Source: CAWHHZ01 sp963829355
Lineage (GTDB): Bacteria > Acidobacteriota > Thermoanaerobaculia > Gp7-AA8 > JAHWKK01
Direction of reading: 5' to 3'
Assembly: GCA_963829355.1 (NCBI GenBank)
Contig: CAWHHZ010000009.1
Span: forward strand, 186,001 to 250,000
Length of the DNA stretch: 64,000 bases
Under the pieces are notes generated by a model. It made no database searches, had not been told where the DNA came from, and worked only from the letters and a program-made list of their open reading frames with translations. The translations under genes and the position numbers were made by a program. The first letter of the stretch is position 1; each line of letters opens with the position of its first letter. Of the stretch, positions 1-8,250 are shown piece after piece.

Positions 1-458
1 GAGTAGATGAACGTGAAAAGCAATCCGGCCAGATAGATGAAGAAACACTCGTGGTACTCGAGCGGCGCCAGCAGCTTTTCCATGAACGTGCTGAATGGAT
101 AGACGACCACGAGCCACGTCGGCACCAGCGCGAGGACGTAAAGGATGATCGTGATCGTCCACGTCTCACCCAGCGAGAGCACTCCCGTCACGAGGGGGCG
201 CTTCGGCTTGTTGATCCGGTCGATCTCGAGATCGTAGATCTGGTTGATCGCATTCGATGCGGCGTTCAGAAGCGACGCGCAGAGCGATCCGAGAAACACA
301 GTGAGCACGACACTCAGGGTGAGGCGATAGTCACGATCCGGATTGTGGACCGATCCAAACGCACAGATCGCTCCCGAGACGATGCCGAGCAGCGGAGGAA
401 GCAACGTGAACGGACGGACGAGATCGATGGTTGCGCTGAGCTTCGAGGTGGACTTCAT
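1..458 (-). CDS. UbiA-family prenyltransferase, N-terminal part (cut by window edge)
   Basis: Reading leftward from an ATG at 458 there is an open frame of 152 codons that runs off the window. The protein is hydrophobic with several membrane segments and carries the UbiA metal-binding pattern N-x3-D-x3-D (N72, D76, D80, within NQIYDLEID), followed by KPKRPL. The family transfers polyprenyl chains to aromatic or glycerol-phosphate acceptors in the cytoplasmic membrane. The acceptor cannot be told from this fragment; UbiA, MenA, chlorophyll-synthase-like and geranylgeranylglyceryl-phosphate-synthase-like members share the motif. It is transcribed divergently from the membrane gene at 670, with a repeat-rich spacer between them. 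Confidence 0.85.
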   Translation of the reverse strand, partial: MKSTSKLSATIDLVRPFTLLPPLLGIVSGAICAFGSVHNPDRDYRLTLSVVLTVFLGSLCASLLNAASNAINQIYDLEIDRINKPKRPLVTGVLSLGETWTITIILYVLALVPTWLVVVYPFSTFMEKLLAPLEYHECFFIYLAGLLFTFIY

Positions 459-512
459 CAAGCGACCGGATGGTAGAGCATCGCAGGGGAAGTTGTCACG
501 AAATGGACGGCG

Positions 513-633
513 GAGGCGTGGACGGAGGCGTGGACGAACGGCCGGGCGCGCAGTAGTAACTGTGTCGATTTTCAGGTCCACGCTCCTGTCCACGCATCTG
601 TCCACGCTCCTGTCCACCCACGTCCACGCCTCT
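513..633. repeat. 12-bp period repeats with complementary arms in a divergent promoter region
   Basis: GAGGCGTGGACG occurs twice head to tail (513-524, 525-536). About 40 bases later a run with 12-base spacing, core GTCCACGC, starts at 576, 588, 600, 612 (shorter variant) and 622. The last copy (CGTCCACGCCTC, 621-632) is the exact complement of the left units, so the two blocks can pair into a long hairpin. The spacer separates the divergent genes starting at 458 (minus) and 670 (plus). Whether it is an operator array or a passive repeat cannot be told. Confidence 0.7.
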
Positions 634-669
634 TCGTCTCTGAACCTCTCTTTGCCCTATCATCTGCGG

Positions 670-1599
670 ATGCTTTCCCTCAAACCGGAGATCGAGCAGC
701 TCGCCGCTGACGGCGTACTGCCAGCGGAACGAGCATCGGTCCTCGTCGCAGTCGAAGAGCGTTCAATGGTCAGCGTTCACGGGCTTCTCCGATTCCTTCT
801 CTGGGTCGGGGTGTCGATGATCGTCGGTGGTGCCGGAGTGTGGTTTGCGGAAAACCTCGAGCAGCTCGGCCCTGTCGTCGTGACAATCGTCGGTCTCGCC
901 CTCGCAGGGGCCGCCTACGGAGCAGCGATCGTGATGCGGCGCCGCTCTCCGGAAGCCACCGTAGCGGCCGACTACGTGGGGCTACTCGCAGCGCTCCTGC
1001 TCACTGCCGTCGTTGCATGGGCAGAATCACAGTTCGTGCTGCTCGCGAACTGGACACATCATCTGCTGATTCTTGCTGCCATTCACGCAGCGTTCGCATA
1101 CGCGACCGGAAACCGCCTGGTGTTCACGGTCGCGGTGGCATCTCTCTCCGCCTGGTTCGGAGTCGACCGCCAGGAGGTTTTCGACCTGCAGGGCGTCGAC
1201 GGGGGACTCAGACTTCTCGCCGCCGCCGGGGCAGTTCTCGTATGGAGGCTGATTCACCTCCGGTTTCCGGATGAGCGATTCGAACCGGTTCTCGAGAATG
1301 CCGCCGTCCAGCTGGCCTTCTGGGGCTCCCTCATCATGATCGCCAACGATGGCTCCCAGGGTCCCGGCCTGATCGCTCTGCTTCTCGTCGCCGTTCTGGT
1401 GGGGCTGTGGATCCGCTACAGCGAGGGCCACAACCTCCAGTTCATCTGGGTGGCGATCTATCTCCTGATCGGGATCGATATCCTGATCGTGGAGAATGTC
1501 GATGACGGTGTGCTCGTCACGCTGTGGCTCATGATCTCCTCTCTCGCCGCGGTGTTCGGCCTGATCACCTTCTTCATCAGGCGGAGGGAGGAATCATGA
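670..1599 (+). CDS. polytopic membrane protein, DUF2157-like
   Basis: 309 residues. The first 50 residues form a soluble helical segment (LKPEIEQLAADGVLPAERA), followed by about eight hydrophobic spans. A short soluble N-terminus that counts 'element' residues before a multi-span membrane body is the style of DUF2157 proteins, whose function is unknown. The frame is open further upstream, but that region is the repeat spacer, so the ATG at 670 is preferred. The stop overlaps the ATG of the next gene (ATGA), so the two are probably translationally coupled and may form one membrane complex. The DUF2157 link is an inference from sequence style. Confidence 0.75.
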   Translation: MLSLKPEIEQLAADGVLPAERASVLVAVEERSMVSVHGLLRFLLWVGVSMIVGGAGVWFAENLEQLGPVVVTIVGLALAGAAYGAAIVMRRRSPEATVAADYVGLLAALLLTAVVAWAESQFVLLANWTHHLLILAAIHAAFAYATGNRLVFTVAVASLSAWFGVDRQEVFDLQGVDGGLRLLAAAGAVLVWRLIHLRFPDERFEPVLENAAVQLAFWGSLIMIANDGSQGPGLIALLLVAVLVGLWIRYSEGHNLQFIWVAIYLLIGIDILIVENVDDGVLVTLWLMISSLAAVFGLITFFIRRREES

Positions 1600-2615
1600 C
1601 GACTCTCGAGATCGAACGACGTGACGTGCTTCGTGATCGCCTGCACACGTGGGGAGGTCATCTTCTGCCGCGCGAGCAGGCGGCCGCCCTCGGCAGTTCC
1701 CTCTCCGGAGACGGGCGCCGGTTCCGGTTCTTCCTCCGGCTGGTCCTCGTCGTCATCAGCATGCTCAGTGGGGGACTGCTCTACGCGTTTCTCGGAGCCG
1801 TCGACCTCCCTCAGAACGAGTTGGTCGCGGCAGTGATCTGCATCGCGGCGGCCGAACTGGTCCGCTGGAAGCTCCGCTGGCGGCACACCGGCGCCGAGGA
1901 GGGGTGGACGCTCGCTGGTGCGTGGCTGGTGGTGGTCGCGTTCGGAGACTCCGGGATCACGAGCGAAACGCTGCTCTCCCTTCTCGCGATTGCGAGCGCG
2001 GCGGCAGCGATTCGTTCACGAGCGCCACTCTTCAACGGCCTCGCCTTCCTGTTCGTGGTCGGCCTGCTCGATCAGGTTTTCTCATCGAACGCGTTGATCG
2101 TGATCGGTTTCACTCTGGCTGTTGCTCTGGGATGTGCGCTCGCGAGAGGCAGACGGATCGAATCGCCCTTTGTCGAGCTCAGCCTGATCTGGACGCAGAT
2201 CGCCGCCGTCCTCGCAGCAGCTTTTTATGCGGCAGACAATCAGCTCGCCACTCTCGCAACAGGCGTGGCCATCGTGATCCTGATCGTGATTGGCCTCAAG
2301 CTCCGTGACGTCGTGACGTTATGGACGGCGGTGCCACTGATGATCGTCGCCGGTTACGACACCGGCCGCATGATTCCGCTTCCCCTCGAGTGGAGGCTGG
2401 CCATGGCGGGAATTGCGATCGTCGCGCTCACCGCCGCAGCCGAGCGAGCGCTGCGACAGCCCAGAAATGGCTGGACGTCTCAAAAGCTCGGTCAGAGCGA
2501 TTCGGAGCTGCTGGAGATCGCCGCGACCATCGCAATCACCCCTTCACGCGACCCCGCGACGGAATCACCCGGCGGAGGCAGCTTCGGCGGCGGTGGTGCG
2601 ACCGAACGGTGGTGA
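1596..2615 (+). CDS. polytopic membrane protein with glycine-rich C-terminus
   Basis: 339 residues from the ATG at 1596, which overlaps the preceding stop. A soluble N-terminus of about 45 residues is followed by nine or ten hydrophobic spans. A soluble tail of about 60 residues ends in a short Gly/Ser run (GGGSFGGGGATERW). In other genomes a DUF2157 gene is often followed by a DUF4401-type membrane gene; the position and architecture here match that pairing, but I cannot confirm the family. The Gly-rich end could be a flexible tether. No enzymatic motif was seen. Confidence 0.7.
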   Translation: MTTLEIERRDVLRDRLHTWGGHLLPREQAAALGSSLSGDGRRFRFFLRLVLVVISMLSGGLLYAFLGAVDLPQNELVAAVICIAAAELVRWKLRWRHTGAEEGWTLAGAWLVVVAFGDSGITSETLLSLLAIASAAAAIRSRAPLFNGLAFLFVVGLLDQVFSSNALIVIGFTLAVALGCALARGRRIESPFVELSLIWTQIAAVLAAAFYAADNQLATLATGVAIVILIVIGLKLRDVVTLWTAVPLMIVAGYDTGRMIPLPLEWRLAMAGIAIVALTAAAERALRQPRNGWTSQKLGQSDSELLEIAATIAITPSRDPATESPGGGSFGGGGATERW

Positions 2616-2648
2616 GGGGAGTCAGTCGTCAGTCGTCAGTCGGCTGCC

Positions 2649-3383
2649 CTACTCCAGCCCTTGAAAGAAGCGATCGAATCGCGGCTTGAAGTAGTGGTTC
2701 CGGTCGAGCGAGAAGGCGACCGCGAAGACCTCTCCGACGATCCGGCGGCGCTCGATGAAGCCGAGCCAGCGGCTGTCGTAGCTGTTGTCCCGGTTGTCCC
2801 CCATGACGAAGTATTCATCCTCCGGAACGGTGATCGGTCCGAAGTTGCGCATACTCGGTCTCCCCGGCATCGACATCATCACGTGCACCCGATCATCGAC
2901 ACGTTCGGTGGCGAAGAGGGCGCTCTCCGCGTCGGAGAACTGCATCCCGGCGAGGGTCGACCAGTCGATCTCATCGTACTCGGCTGGTTCGTCGTTGATG
3001 AAGAGAACGTTGTTTCTCATCATGATCGTGTCGTCAGGCAGACCGACGACGCGCTTGACCAGACGACGTCCATCGGCGGGCGAGAAGAGCACGACGATGT
3101 CACCACGCTCGGGGTTGTCCCAGGTTGCAATCCTGTAGGTGGTGAAGGGAACCTTCAGGTCGTAGGCGAGCTTGTTGACGACGACGCGGTCTCCTTCGAG
3201 GATCGTCGGCTTCATCGATCCGGTCGGGACGTCATTCCAGTCTGCGACGGCAGATCGGAGCGGTGCCAGTACCGCGAGGATGATGATGATCGGCTTGATC
3301 CATTCCTGCCAGATCATCGATCCGAAAGAACGTGGTTCTTCCTGTTCGTTGCGCTTCGAGGTCTTCTCGCGTTTTTCGGGCAT
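2649..3383 (-). CDS. lepB: signal peptidase I
   Basis: 244 residues, with one membrane anchor at about residues 27-45 (WIKPIIIILAVLAPL). All S26A signatures are present: the Ser nucleophile in PTGSMKPT (S56), the general-base Lys in RLVKRVVGLPDD (K110), and the C-terminal box GDNRDNSYDSR at about 195-205. The enzyme cleaves signal peptides from proteins exported by Sec or Tat at the outer face of the cytoplasmic membrane. It lies convergent to the membrane genes on its left and codirectional with the desaturase on its right. Confidence 0.95.
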   Translation of the reverse strand: MPEKREKTSKRNEQEEPRSFGSMIWQEWIKPIIIILAVLAPLRSAVADWNDVPTGSMKPTILEGDRVVVNKLAYDLKVPFTTYRIATWDNPERGDIVVLFSPADGRRLVKRVVGLPDDTIMMRNNVLFINDEPAEYDEIDWSTLAGMQFSDAESALFATERVDDRVHVMMSMPGRPSMRNFGPITVPEDEYFVMGDNRDNSYDSRWLGFIERRRIVGEVFAVAFSLDRNHYFKPRFDRFFQGLE

Positions 3384-3428
3384 ATATCGGATACGAAGCG
3401 CCGGTGCCGCTGGTTTTGTTCCCCGGGG

Positions 3429-4562
3429 TTACAAGGTTGACACAGTGTGGCCGCGCGCCTTCGACAGGAGCTGGAGAGCGGCAGTCCACTCACGCCGTGC
3501 TTCGCGGACCAGTTCCCGCGACTTCTGCCGGGTCTCGCGCCACTGCCGTCCGATCCCTTCGGTACGCTCCGCCGTATGCTGCTTCCAAAGCTCGAACGCG
3601 TGCTCGAGCTTCGCGGTTGCGGCAGAAATGCGGGTCCGTACCTCTTCGGCGAGAGGGGCGGGTGCTGACGAGATCCGCTCCTCGATCTGACGCATCGACG
3701 CGGTCATGCGAGCCTTCTCGACCAGCGGCGCCGGAGTCGTGCGTAGGTTGCGGGCAAGCCCGACCCTCGACATGATCCGGATGAGCCACTGCGACGGATC
3801 CCACTGGTACCATTTGATCGCGTTGCGGAAGTCGGCGGCGAAGCGGTGATGGAAGCTGTGGTAACCCTCGCCGAACGTCAGCAGGGCGACCATCCAGTTG
3901 TCGCGGGCCGAGACGTCGTAGTTGTAAGCCGGCTTGCCGACCTTGTGGGCGAGCGAGTTGACGAAGAACGTGCTGTGATGGACGAGCGTTGCACGCAGGA
4001 AACCGCCCCAGAGCAGGCCTGCGAGCGCATCACCGAAAAAGAAGCCGATCAGCGTCGGGATTCCGAAGCCGCCGATGATCAGGATCGCCTTCGTGTACTT
4101 GTGCTGCCACATGACGATCGGATTCGCGAGGAGATCCTTCGCGTTGGCAAACGTATCGTCTCGCTCCTCGTTCCGGAAAAACACCCACACGATGTGCGCC
4201 CACCAGAAGCCGCGCTTGATGTTGTACGGATCCCAGTCCTTGTCGACATACGAATGATGGACCCGGTGCGAGGACGACCACCAGAGGATCGAGTTCTGCG
4301 CAGCCATCGCGCCGAAAAAGCCGAAGAACCACTGCACGACCGGAGAGGCGTCGTACGATCGATGAGAAAAGAGACGGTGGTATCCGGCGGTGATCGAGAG
4401 ACCGACGAGCGTGTAGCTGACGACCAGCAGTACCAGCATCCAGGGCTCGAAACCGACCTTCATCGTCCAGAGAAGGGTTCCGATCGTTCCGACCACGGGT
4501 GTCAGTGAGAGAAAGGCGATATTCAGCCAGTCTGGCGTGTACTGCGGTTTCGTTTCGCTCAA
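3429..4562 (-). CDS. acyl-CoA/fatty-acid desaturase with C-terminal helical tail
   Basis: 377 residues from a TTG at 4562 that has a GAGGAG ribosome site six bases upstream; an in-frame ATG further out (4715) lies in repeat DNA and lacks such a site. The three histidine boxes of membrane delta-9 desaturases are present: HRLFSH (62-67), HRVHH (99-103) and HSFHH (235-239), interleaved with four hydrophobic spans. The di-iron enzyme introduces a cis double bond into acyl chains at the membrane. Residues from about 265 to the end form a charged, probably coiled-coil tail (RQIEERISS..., EVRTRISAATAKLEHAFELW) beyond the catalytic core. The tail's role is unknown. Confidence 0.92.
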   Translation of the reverse strand: MSETKPQYTPDWLNIAFLSLTPVVGTIGTLLWTMKVGFEPWMLVLLVVSYTLVGLSITAGYHRLFSHRSYDASPVVQWFFGFFGAMAAQNSILWWSSSHRVHHSYVDKDWDPYNIKRGFWWAHIVWVFFRNEERDDTFANAKDLLANPIVMWQHKYTKAILIIGGFGIPTLIGFFFGDALAGLLWGGFLRATLVHHSTFFVNSLAHKVGKPAYNYDVSARDNWMVALLTFGEGYHSFHHRFAADFRNAIKWYQWDPSQWLIRIMSRVGLARNLRTTPAPLVEKARMTASMRQIEERISSAPAPLAEEVRTRISAATAKLEHAFELWKQHTAERTEGIGRQWRETRQKSRELVREARREWTAALQLLSKARGHTVSTL

Positions 4563-4700
4563 TGCGTGCTCCTCGAGATGTGAAGTGATCGCGAGAAGCT
4601 CGCGACCTGTTTTTTTCGTGTAGTTGATGCTAACCGATCTTATGCGAATCGTAATCCAATCGGCAGCGCGGGGAGGGAGGCACCGAACCACCGCCCACTC

Positions 4701-4825
4701 TGTCATCCTGAGCAAAGCGAAGGATCGCGTACGTCCTGACTGTCGCGTACTTTCCGTCCTGACAGTCGGACCGTACGCGATCCTTCGACCGTCCCTTCGC
4801 TTCGCTCCGGCGGCTCAGGATGACA
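4701..4825. repeat. TGTCATCCTGAG dispersed palindromic repeat, copy A1
   Basis: The element starts with TGTCATCCTGAGC and ends with GGCTCAGGATGACA, so the ends are complementary. Internal sections (GAAGGATCGCGTACG ... CGTACGCGATCCTTC) are also complementary, giving a long foldback. Similar copies occur at 4843, 5503, 23915, 41957 and, as a half copy, 53106. All sit between genes. Confidence 0.85.
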
Positions 4826-4842
4826 GGCGGAGAGTAATTTCA

Positions 4843-4955
4843 GAGTAGCGAAGGATCGGTTCCGTCCTGACTGTCGCGTACTTCCCGTCCTGACAGTCGG
4901 ACCGTACGCGATCCTTCGACCGTCCTCCGCTGCGCTCCGGCGGCTCAGGATGACA
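4843..4955. repeat. TGTCATCCTGAG dispersed repeat, copy A2 (left end lost)
   Basis: Lies head to tail with copy A1, 17 bases away. It has the same centre (GTCCTGACTGTCGCGTACTT, then CGTACGCGATCCTTCGACC) and the same right end (GGCTCAGGATGACA), but the left TGTCATCCTGAGC arm is replaced by unrelated sequence. This is consistent with unequal exchange or partial duplication. Confidence 0.8.
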
Positions 4956-5045
4956 GTTTCTTTCACGGTACTGGAGAGGCGAAGCGGCGTCATTGCCCCA
5001 GACGCCGAGCTCGAGTGCGACGGCGGCAGCGTTCATCAAATTTTT

Positions 5046-5447
5046 TTAGTGCTGCTTCCCGGCCCGTCCACGCATGACAACCTGGTACTCGTGGACGTCG
5101 AAACCGTCGAGGTCGTCGATGCGACAAACATCAACGGCGCTCCACGGCACGTCATGAATGCTGCCGCTCTCCTCGTCGATGAAATGATGATGTGGTTCCA
5201 CCTTCGGGTCGTAGACCACACTTCCGCCGGTGATCCGCACTTCCTTCAGGAGGCCCCGCTCCACAAACAGATGAAGCGTGTTGTAAACGGTCGCGCGCGA
5301 GATCATCGGGAAATTCTCGCTCACCTTCGTCCAGATCGCATCCGCCGTCGGATGATCCTTGGTTGAGAGGACGTACTCCCCCACGGCCATTCGCTGCGCG
5401 GAAGGCTGAATGTGATGCTCCCGGAGTTTCTCTTTCAGATGCTTCAC
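5046..5447 (-). CDS. Fur-family metal/peroxide regulator (PerR-like)
   Basis: 133 residues. The N-terminal winged helix has the family recognition-helix signature RATVYNTLHLF (about 51-61). The dimerisation/metal part begins with VYDPKVEPHHHF (HHHF, 86-89), where Fur-family proteins bind their regulatory metal. The C-terminus lacks the paired CxxC structural-zinc motifs seen in most Fur and PerR proteins, so this is a zinc-finger-less member. It probably represses oxidative-stress or metal genes, but no clear target is adjacent. The neighbour upstream is repeat DNA, and no convincing Fur/PerR box was found before the start. Confidence 0.88.
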   Translation of the reverse strand: MKHLKEKLREHHIQPSAQRMAVGEYVLSTKDHPTADAIWTKVSENFPMISRATVYNTLHLFVERGLLKEVRITGGSVVYDPKVEPHHHFIDEESGSIHDVPWSAVDVCRIDDLDGFDVHEYQVVMRGRAGKQH

Positions 5448-5502
5448 AATAATTGGAACAGGTCTAAGGCTGGGTTATTTCCATAGGGCAGCCGACCGCG
5501 CT

Positions 5503-5904
5503 TGTCATCCTGAAGGATCGCGTCGAGTCATACTCGCCCTGAATCTCTTCGCAATTCACGTCGAGTCATTTCGTGCGCGATCCTTCGCTGCGAATTCACC
5601 TCGAGTCATTTCGTACGCGATCCTTCGCTGCGCCAGACTGTGTGAAAAACCGATCGGCTTCGCGACCGTCTTTTTTGGAGTGCTGAGCTCGCCGAAGGAC
5701 GAGCTCAGCTTTACATCACGCCGCCTTACGGGCTGCGGCGGGTTGCAAGCTGCAGTGGAAATTTCCTGACTGGTCCCGATTGCGGCCTCGATGGTGGTTG
5801 CCACGGGATCCAAAGCGGGGCTCGTCCTCCGGCGAGCACCGCACTCCAAAGTCACAGCCTCGATTCACGAGGCGTTCTCACACAGTCTCGCGCTCAGGAT
5901 GACA
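5503..5904. repeat. TGTCATCCTGA dispersed repeat, copy A3, split by an inserted element
   Basis: The left arm TGTCATCCTGAAGGATCGCG begins at 5503. The block CGAGTCATTTCGTACGCGATCC is repeated with small changes at about 5556 and 5600. The right end GCGCTCAGGATGACA finishes at 5904. The arm is interrupted at 5634-5889 by a separate inverted-repeat element; removing that insert restores the family's usual ending (CCTTCGCTGCGCTCAGGATG). No gene is visible in the repeat. Confidence 0.8.
5634..5889. mobile_element. 256-bp non-autonomous inverted-repeat element (MITE-like)
   Basis: The ends are inverted: AGACTGTGTGA at 5635 against TCACACAGTCT at 5878-5888. The similarity extends inward about 60 bases, with TTTGGAGTGC on the left matched by GCACTCCAAA on the right and GCTCGCCG matched in the same way. 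It is flanked by GCGC on both sides (5630-5633, 5890-5893), which fits a 4-bp target duplication. It has no transposase frame, so it would have to be mobilised in trans. The target is a TGTCATCCTGAG-family repeat. Confidence 0.7.
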
Positions 5905-5926
5905 TATGATCGCCCCGGGAGGAGAC

Positions 5927-6628
5927 ATGGAGCTCAGATATGCAAAGGTGCTCGTGACGGGAGGAAGCTCGGGGATCGGGCTGGAGATTGCCAGAGTGCT
6001 GCGCGAGAGCGGCGCGCGCGTCGCGATTGCGGCTCGCAACCAGGAACGACTCGAGAAAGCGGCCGCGCAGATCAAAGCTGCGGCCATTCCGGGCGACGTC
6101 TCCGATGAACAACAGGTCGTGCAAATGGTCAACCGAGCCATCGATCTTCTGAGCGGGCTCAATGTCGTCATCAACAATGCCGGCTTCGGACGTTTCGCTC
6201 CCCTCGAGAAGCTCACGCTCGAGATGATGGAGGAGGTCTTCCGGACGAATGTCTTCGGCGCCGCACTCGTCGCCCGCGAAGCTTCTCGTCATTTCGTCCA
6301 GCAGGACTACGGCAACATCATCAACATCGGTTCGACCGCGGCCAGCAAGGGGTTTGCGGGAGGGAGCGCCTACGCCGCTTCCAAGTTCGCGCTCACCGGA
6401 CTCACCGAGTGCTGGCGAGCCGAGCTGCGCAAGCACAACATCAGGGTGATGCAGGTCAACCCGAGTGAGGTCCTGACCGAGTTCTTCGACGTCGCTGGCG
6501 GCGAACAGAAGCCGAGCGAACGAAAGCTGCGGCCGACCGAGATTGCGCATCTCGTCAAATCCCTCCTGGAGATGGATGACCGTGGCTTCGTGACTGATCT
6601 CTCGGTGTGGGCAACGAATCCGGACTGA
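5927..6628 (+). CDS. short-chain dehydrogenase/reductase
   Basis: 233 residues. The ATG at 5927 is preferred over one at 5906 because GGAGGAG stands directly before it. The Rossmann cofactor motif TGGSSGIG (11-18), NNAG (82-85) and the catalytic Ser135-Tyr148-x3-Lys152 set are all present. Classical SDRs of this length reduce or oxidise keto/hydroxy groups with NAD(P)H in the cytoplasm; 3-oxoacyl-ACP reductase (FabG-like) is one possibility, but the substrate is not shown. It stands alone between repeats. Confidence 0.9.
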   Translation: MELRYAKVLVTGGSSGIGLEIARVLRESGARVAIAARNQERLEKAAAQIKAAAIPGDVSDEQQVVQMVNRAIDLLSGLNVVINNAGFGRFAPLEKLTLEMMEEVFRTNVFGAALVAREASRHFVQQDYGNIINIGSTAASKGFAGGSAYAASKFALTGLTECWRAELRKHNIRVMQVNPSEVLTEFFDVAGGEQKPSERKLRPTEIAHLVKSLLEMDDRGFVTDLSVWATNPD

Positions 6629-6666
6629 TACACTAGTTCAAAGTTCAACTGATCGGAAGCTGACAC

Positions 6667-6770
6667 TGTCATTCCGAAGGAGCGGCCTCATCGCGACTGA
6701 GGAATCTGGCGGGGGGGAAGTCCATGAAGCAGTCCCCCGCCGAGATTCCTCGCTTCGCTTCGGAATGACA
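6667..6770. repeat. TGTCATTCCGA dispersed palindromic repeat, copy B1
   Basis: Begins TGTCATTCCGAAGGAGCGG and ends CTTCGGAATGACA, with inner complementary arms GAGGAATCTGGCGGGGG and CCCCCGCCGAGATTCCTC. The design is the same as the A family, but the inner sequence differs. A second copy is at 51753. Confidence 0.8.
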
Positions 6771-6774
6771 GTCC

Positions 6775-8250
6775 GTGTCTTCATTTGCGGTTTCCATGGC
6801 GATCAATGTTCACGTTCTGCTCAACTCTGAACTTTGCACTTCGAGCTTTCCGAGCGGTGACGAGGGGGACTTCCTGGCAAGGAATCGCACGTCTGATAGT
6901 TTGAAAATCTCCCGCATCAGAGTCGGGGCCGCTGGGCGCACGACCGCCTTTTATCTGGTCTTCGGGCTGATCTGGATTCTCGTCAGCGGCATGCTGTTCG
7001 ACCGTCTGTTCGTTGATCCTGAACGTCTGGTCTTGTTCGAGTGGATCAAAGGATCGCTCTTTGTCGTGACCTCAGCCCTCCTGATCTATTTTCTGATCGC
7101 CCGGCACGCCGAACGAGTTCTCCAATCCGAGATCGAGTCGATCGAACATTTCAAACAGAGTGAGCAGCGATTCCGGACTCTCGTCGACGGAATCTCCGAC
7201 CACCTGATCGTCCTGCTCAACGGAAGCGGTGAAATCGTGACGTGGAATCCGGGAGCCGAGATTCTCACCGGCTTCTCGCAGGACGATGTGAGAGGGAAGC
7301 ACTTCCGGATTCTGTTTACCGCAGAGGACCGCGAGAACGGTCTTCCCGAAAAGATCCTCGAGGACGCAAAAAGTGGAGCAATTTCAACCAGTGGATTGCG
7401 CCTGCGCGCGGATGGAAGCTCCTTCTCGGTGGATGGAACAATCTCGCCCGTTCGGAACCGTGAGGGCGAGATCGTTGGCTTCACACAGATCGCAAAAGAT
7501 CTCACCGACGTGGTGGCGTATCAGCACAGGCTCAATAAGAGAATCGCACAGCAATCGATCATCGCCGAATCTGGAAGACTCGCCATCACCACGAGGAAGA
7601 TCTCGAGTCTCTACTCGAGCATCGCCGAGCAAACGGCGCGGGGGCTGGGGGCAGACGCTTCCGTCCTGCTTTGCGTGAGTGATGATCCGGAGCAGAAGGA
7701 AGTTACGTCATCCTGGCGCACGGAAGGGAGTGAGCCGATCGACGAGTTTCCCGCCGACGACATCATGGCCCTCGCGGCGGCTCACGAAGAGCTCGAGGTT
7801 GCCAGCTCCCCCTCGCTCGGCGCCTTCCCAGCCTTGACGAAACTCGGATACCGCTCCGCCGCGGCCGTGCGGTTCGCATCTTCAGCGCCCGAATCGCGGC
7901 ACCTCGCAGTCATGTTCCGGGAGTCTGAGGAACTGGACGAGGATGACCGCCACTTCCTCGCCGCGATGGCCCGGATCGCTCAGAATTCTCTGATGCGGGG
8001 ACAGGCTCAGCATGATGTCACAGAGAGCGAATCGAAGCTCTCCCTCATCATTGATCAGATCCCCGCGATCGTCTGGACCGTCGACACTGATCTCGTCATT
8101 CGATCGTCGGCGGGATCAGGACTCCGCCTCCTGGGGCTTTCGCCGAACCGTTCTGTCGGACTGCGGGCTGCTGACCGTATTCCGCCCGCGGCGGTGGAGG
8201 TCGTGGCGAAGGCCCTCGAGGGAAGCCCGGTACCTATCACACGGAGATGA
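6775..8250 (+). CDS. sensor histidine kinase, N-terminal membrane-PAS-GAF-PAS part (frameshifted gene)
   Basis: Two membrane spans (about residues 55-75 and 85-105) are followed by a PAS domain (about 130-250, with GEIVTWNPGAEILTGFS), a GAF-like segment (about 260-410) and the start of another PAS (IIDQIPAIVWTVDTDLVI). The frame then closes at 8250 in mid-domain. The sequence continues in other frames to a kinase core ending at 9790, so this is the front of one large gene. The start is uncertain: GTG 6775, ATG 6796 and TTG 6901 are all possible, and the first lies at the edge of a repeat. The kinase probably senses a small ligand or redox state. Confidence 0.75.
   Translation: MSSFAVSMAINVHVLLNSELCTSSFPSGDEGDFLARNRTSDSLKISRIRVGAAGRTTAFYLVFGLIWILVSGMLFDRLFVDPERLVLFEWIKGSLFVVTSALLIYFLIARHAERVLQSEIESIEHFKQSEQRFRTLVDGISDHLIVLLNGSGEIVTWNPGAEILTGFSQDDVRGKHFRILFTAEDRENGLPEKILEDAKSGAISTSGLRLRADGSSFSVDGTISPVRNREGEIVGFTQIAKDLTDVVAYQHRLNKRIAQQSIIAESGRLAITTRKISSLYSSIAEQTARGLGADASVLLCVSDDPEQKEVTSSWRTEGSEPIDEFPADDIMALAAAHEELEVASSPSLGAFPALTKLGYRSAAAVRFASSAPESRHLAVMFRESEELDEDDRHFLAAMARIAQNSLMRGQAQHDVTESESKLSLIIDQIPAIVWTVDTDLVIRSSAGSGLRLLGLSPNRSVGLRAADRIPPAAVEVVAKALEGSPVPITRR

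Noticed and set aside
4563..4715. Longer N-terminus of the desaturase from ATG 4715
   Set aside because: It would start in repeat DNA and add a non-conserved 51 residues; the TTG at 4562 has a well-placed GAGGAG.
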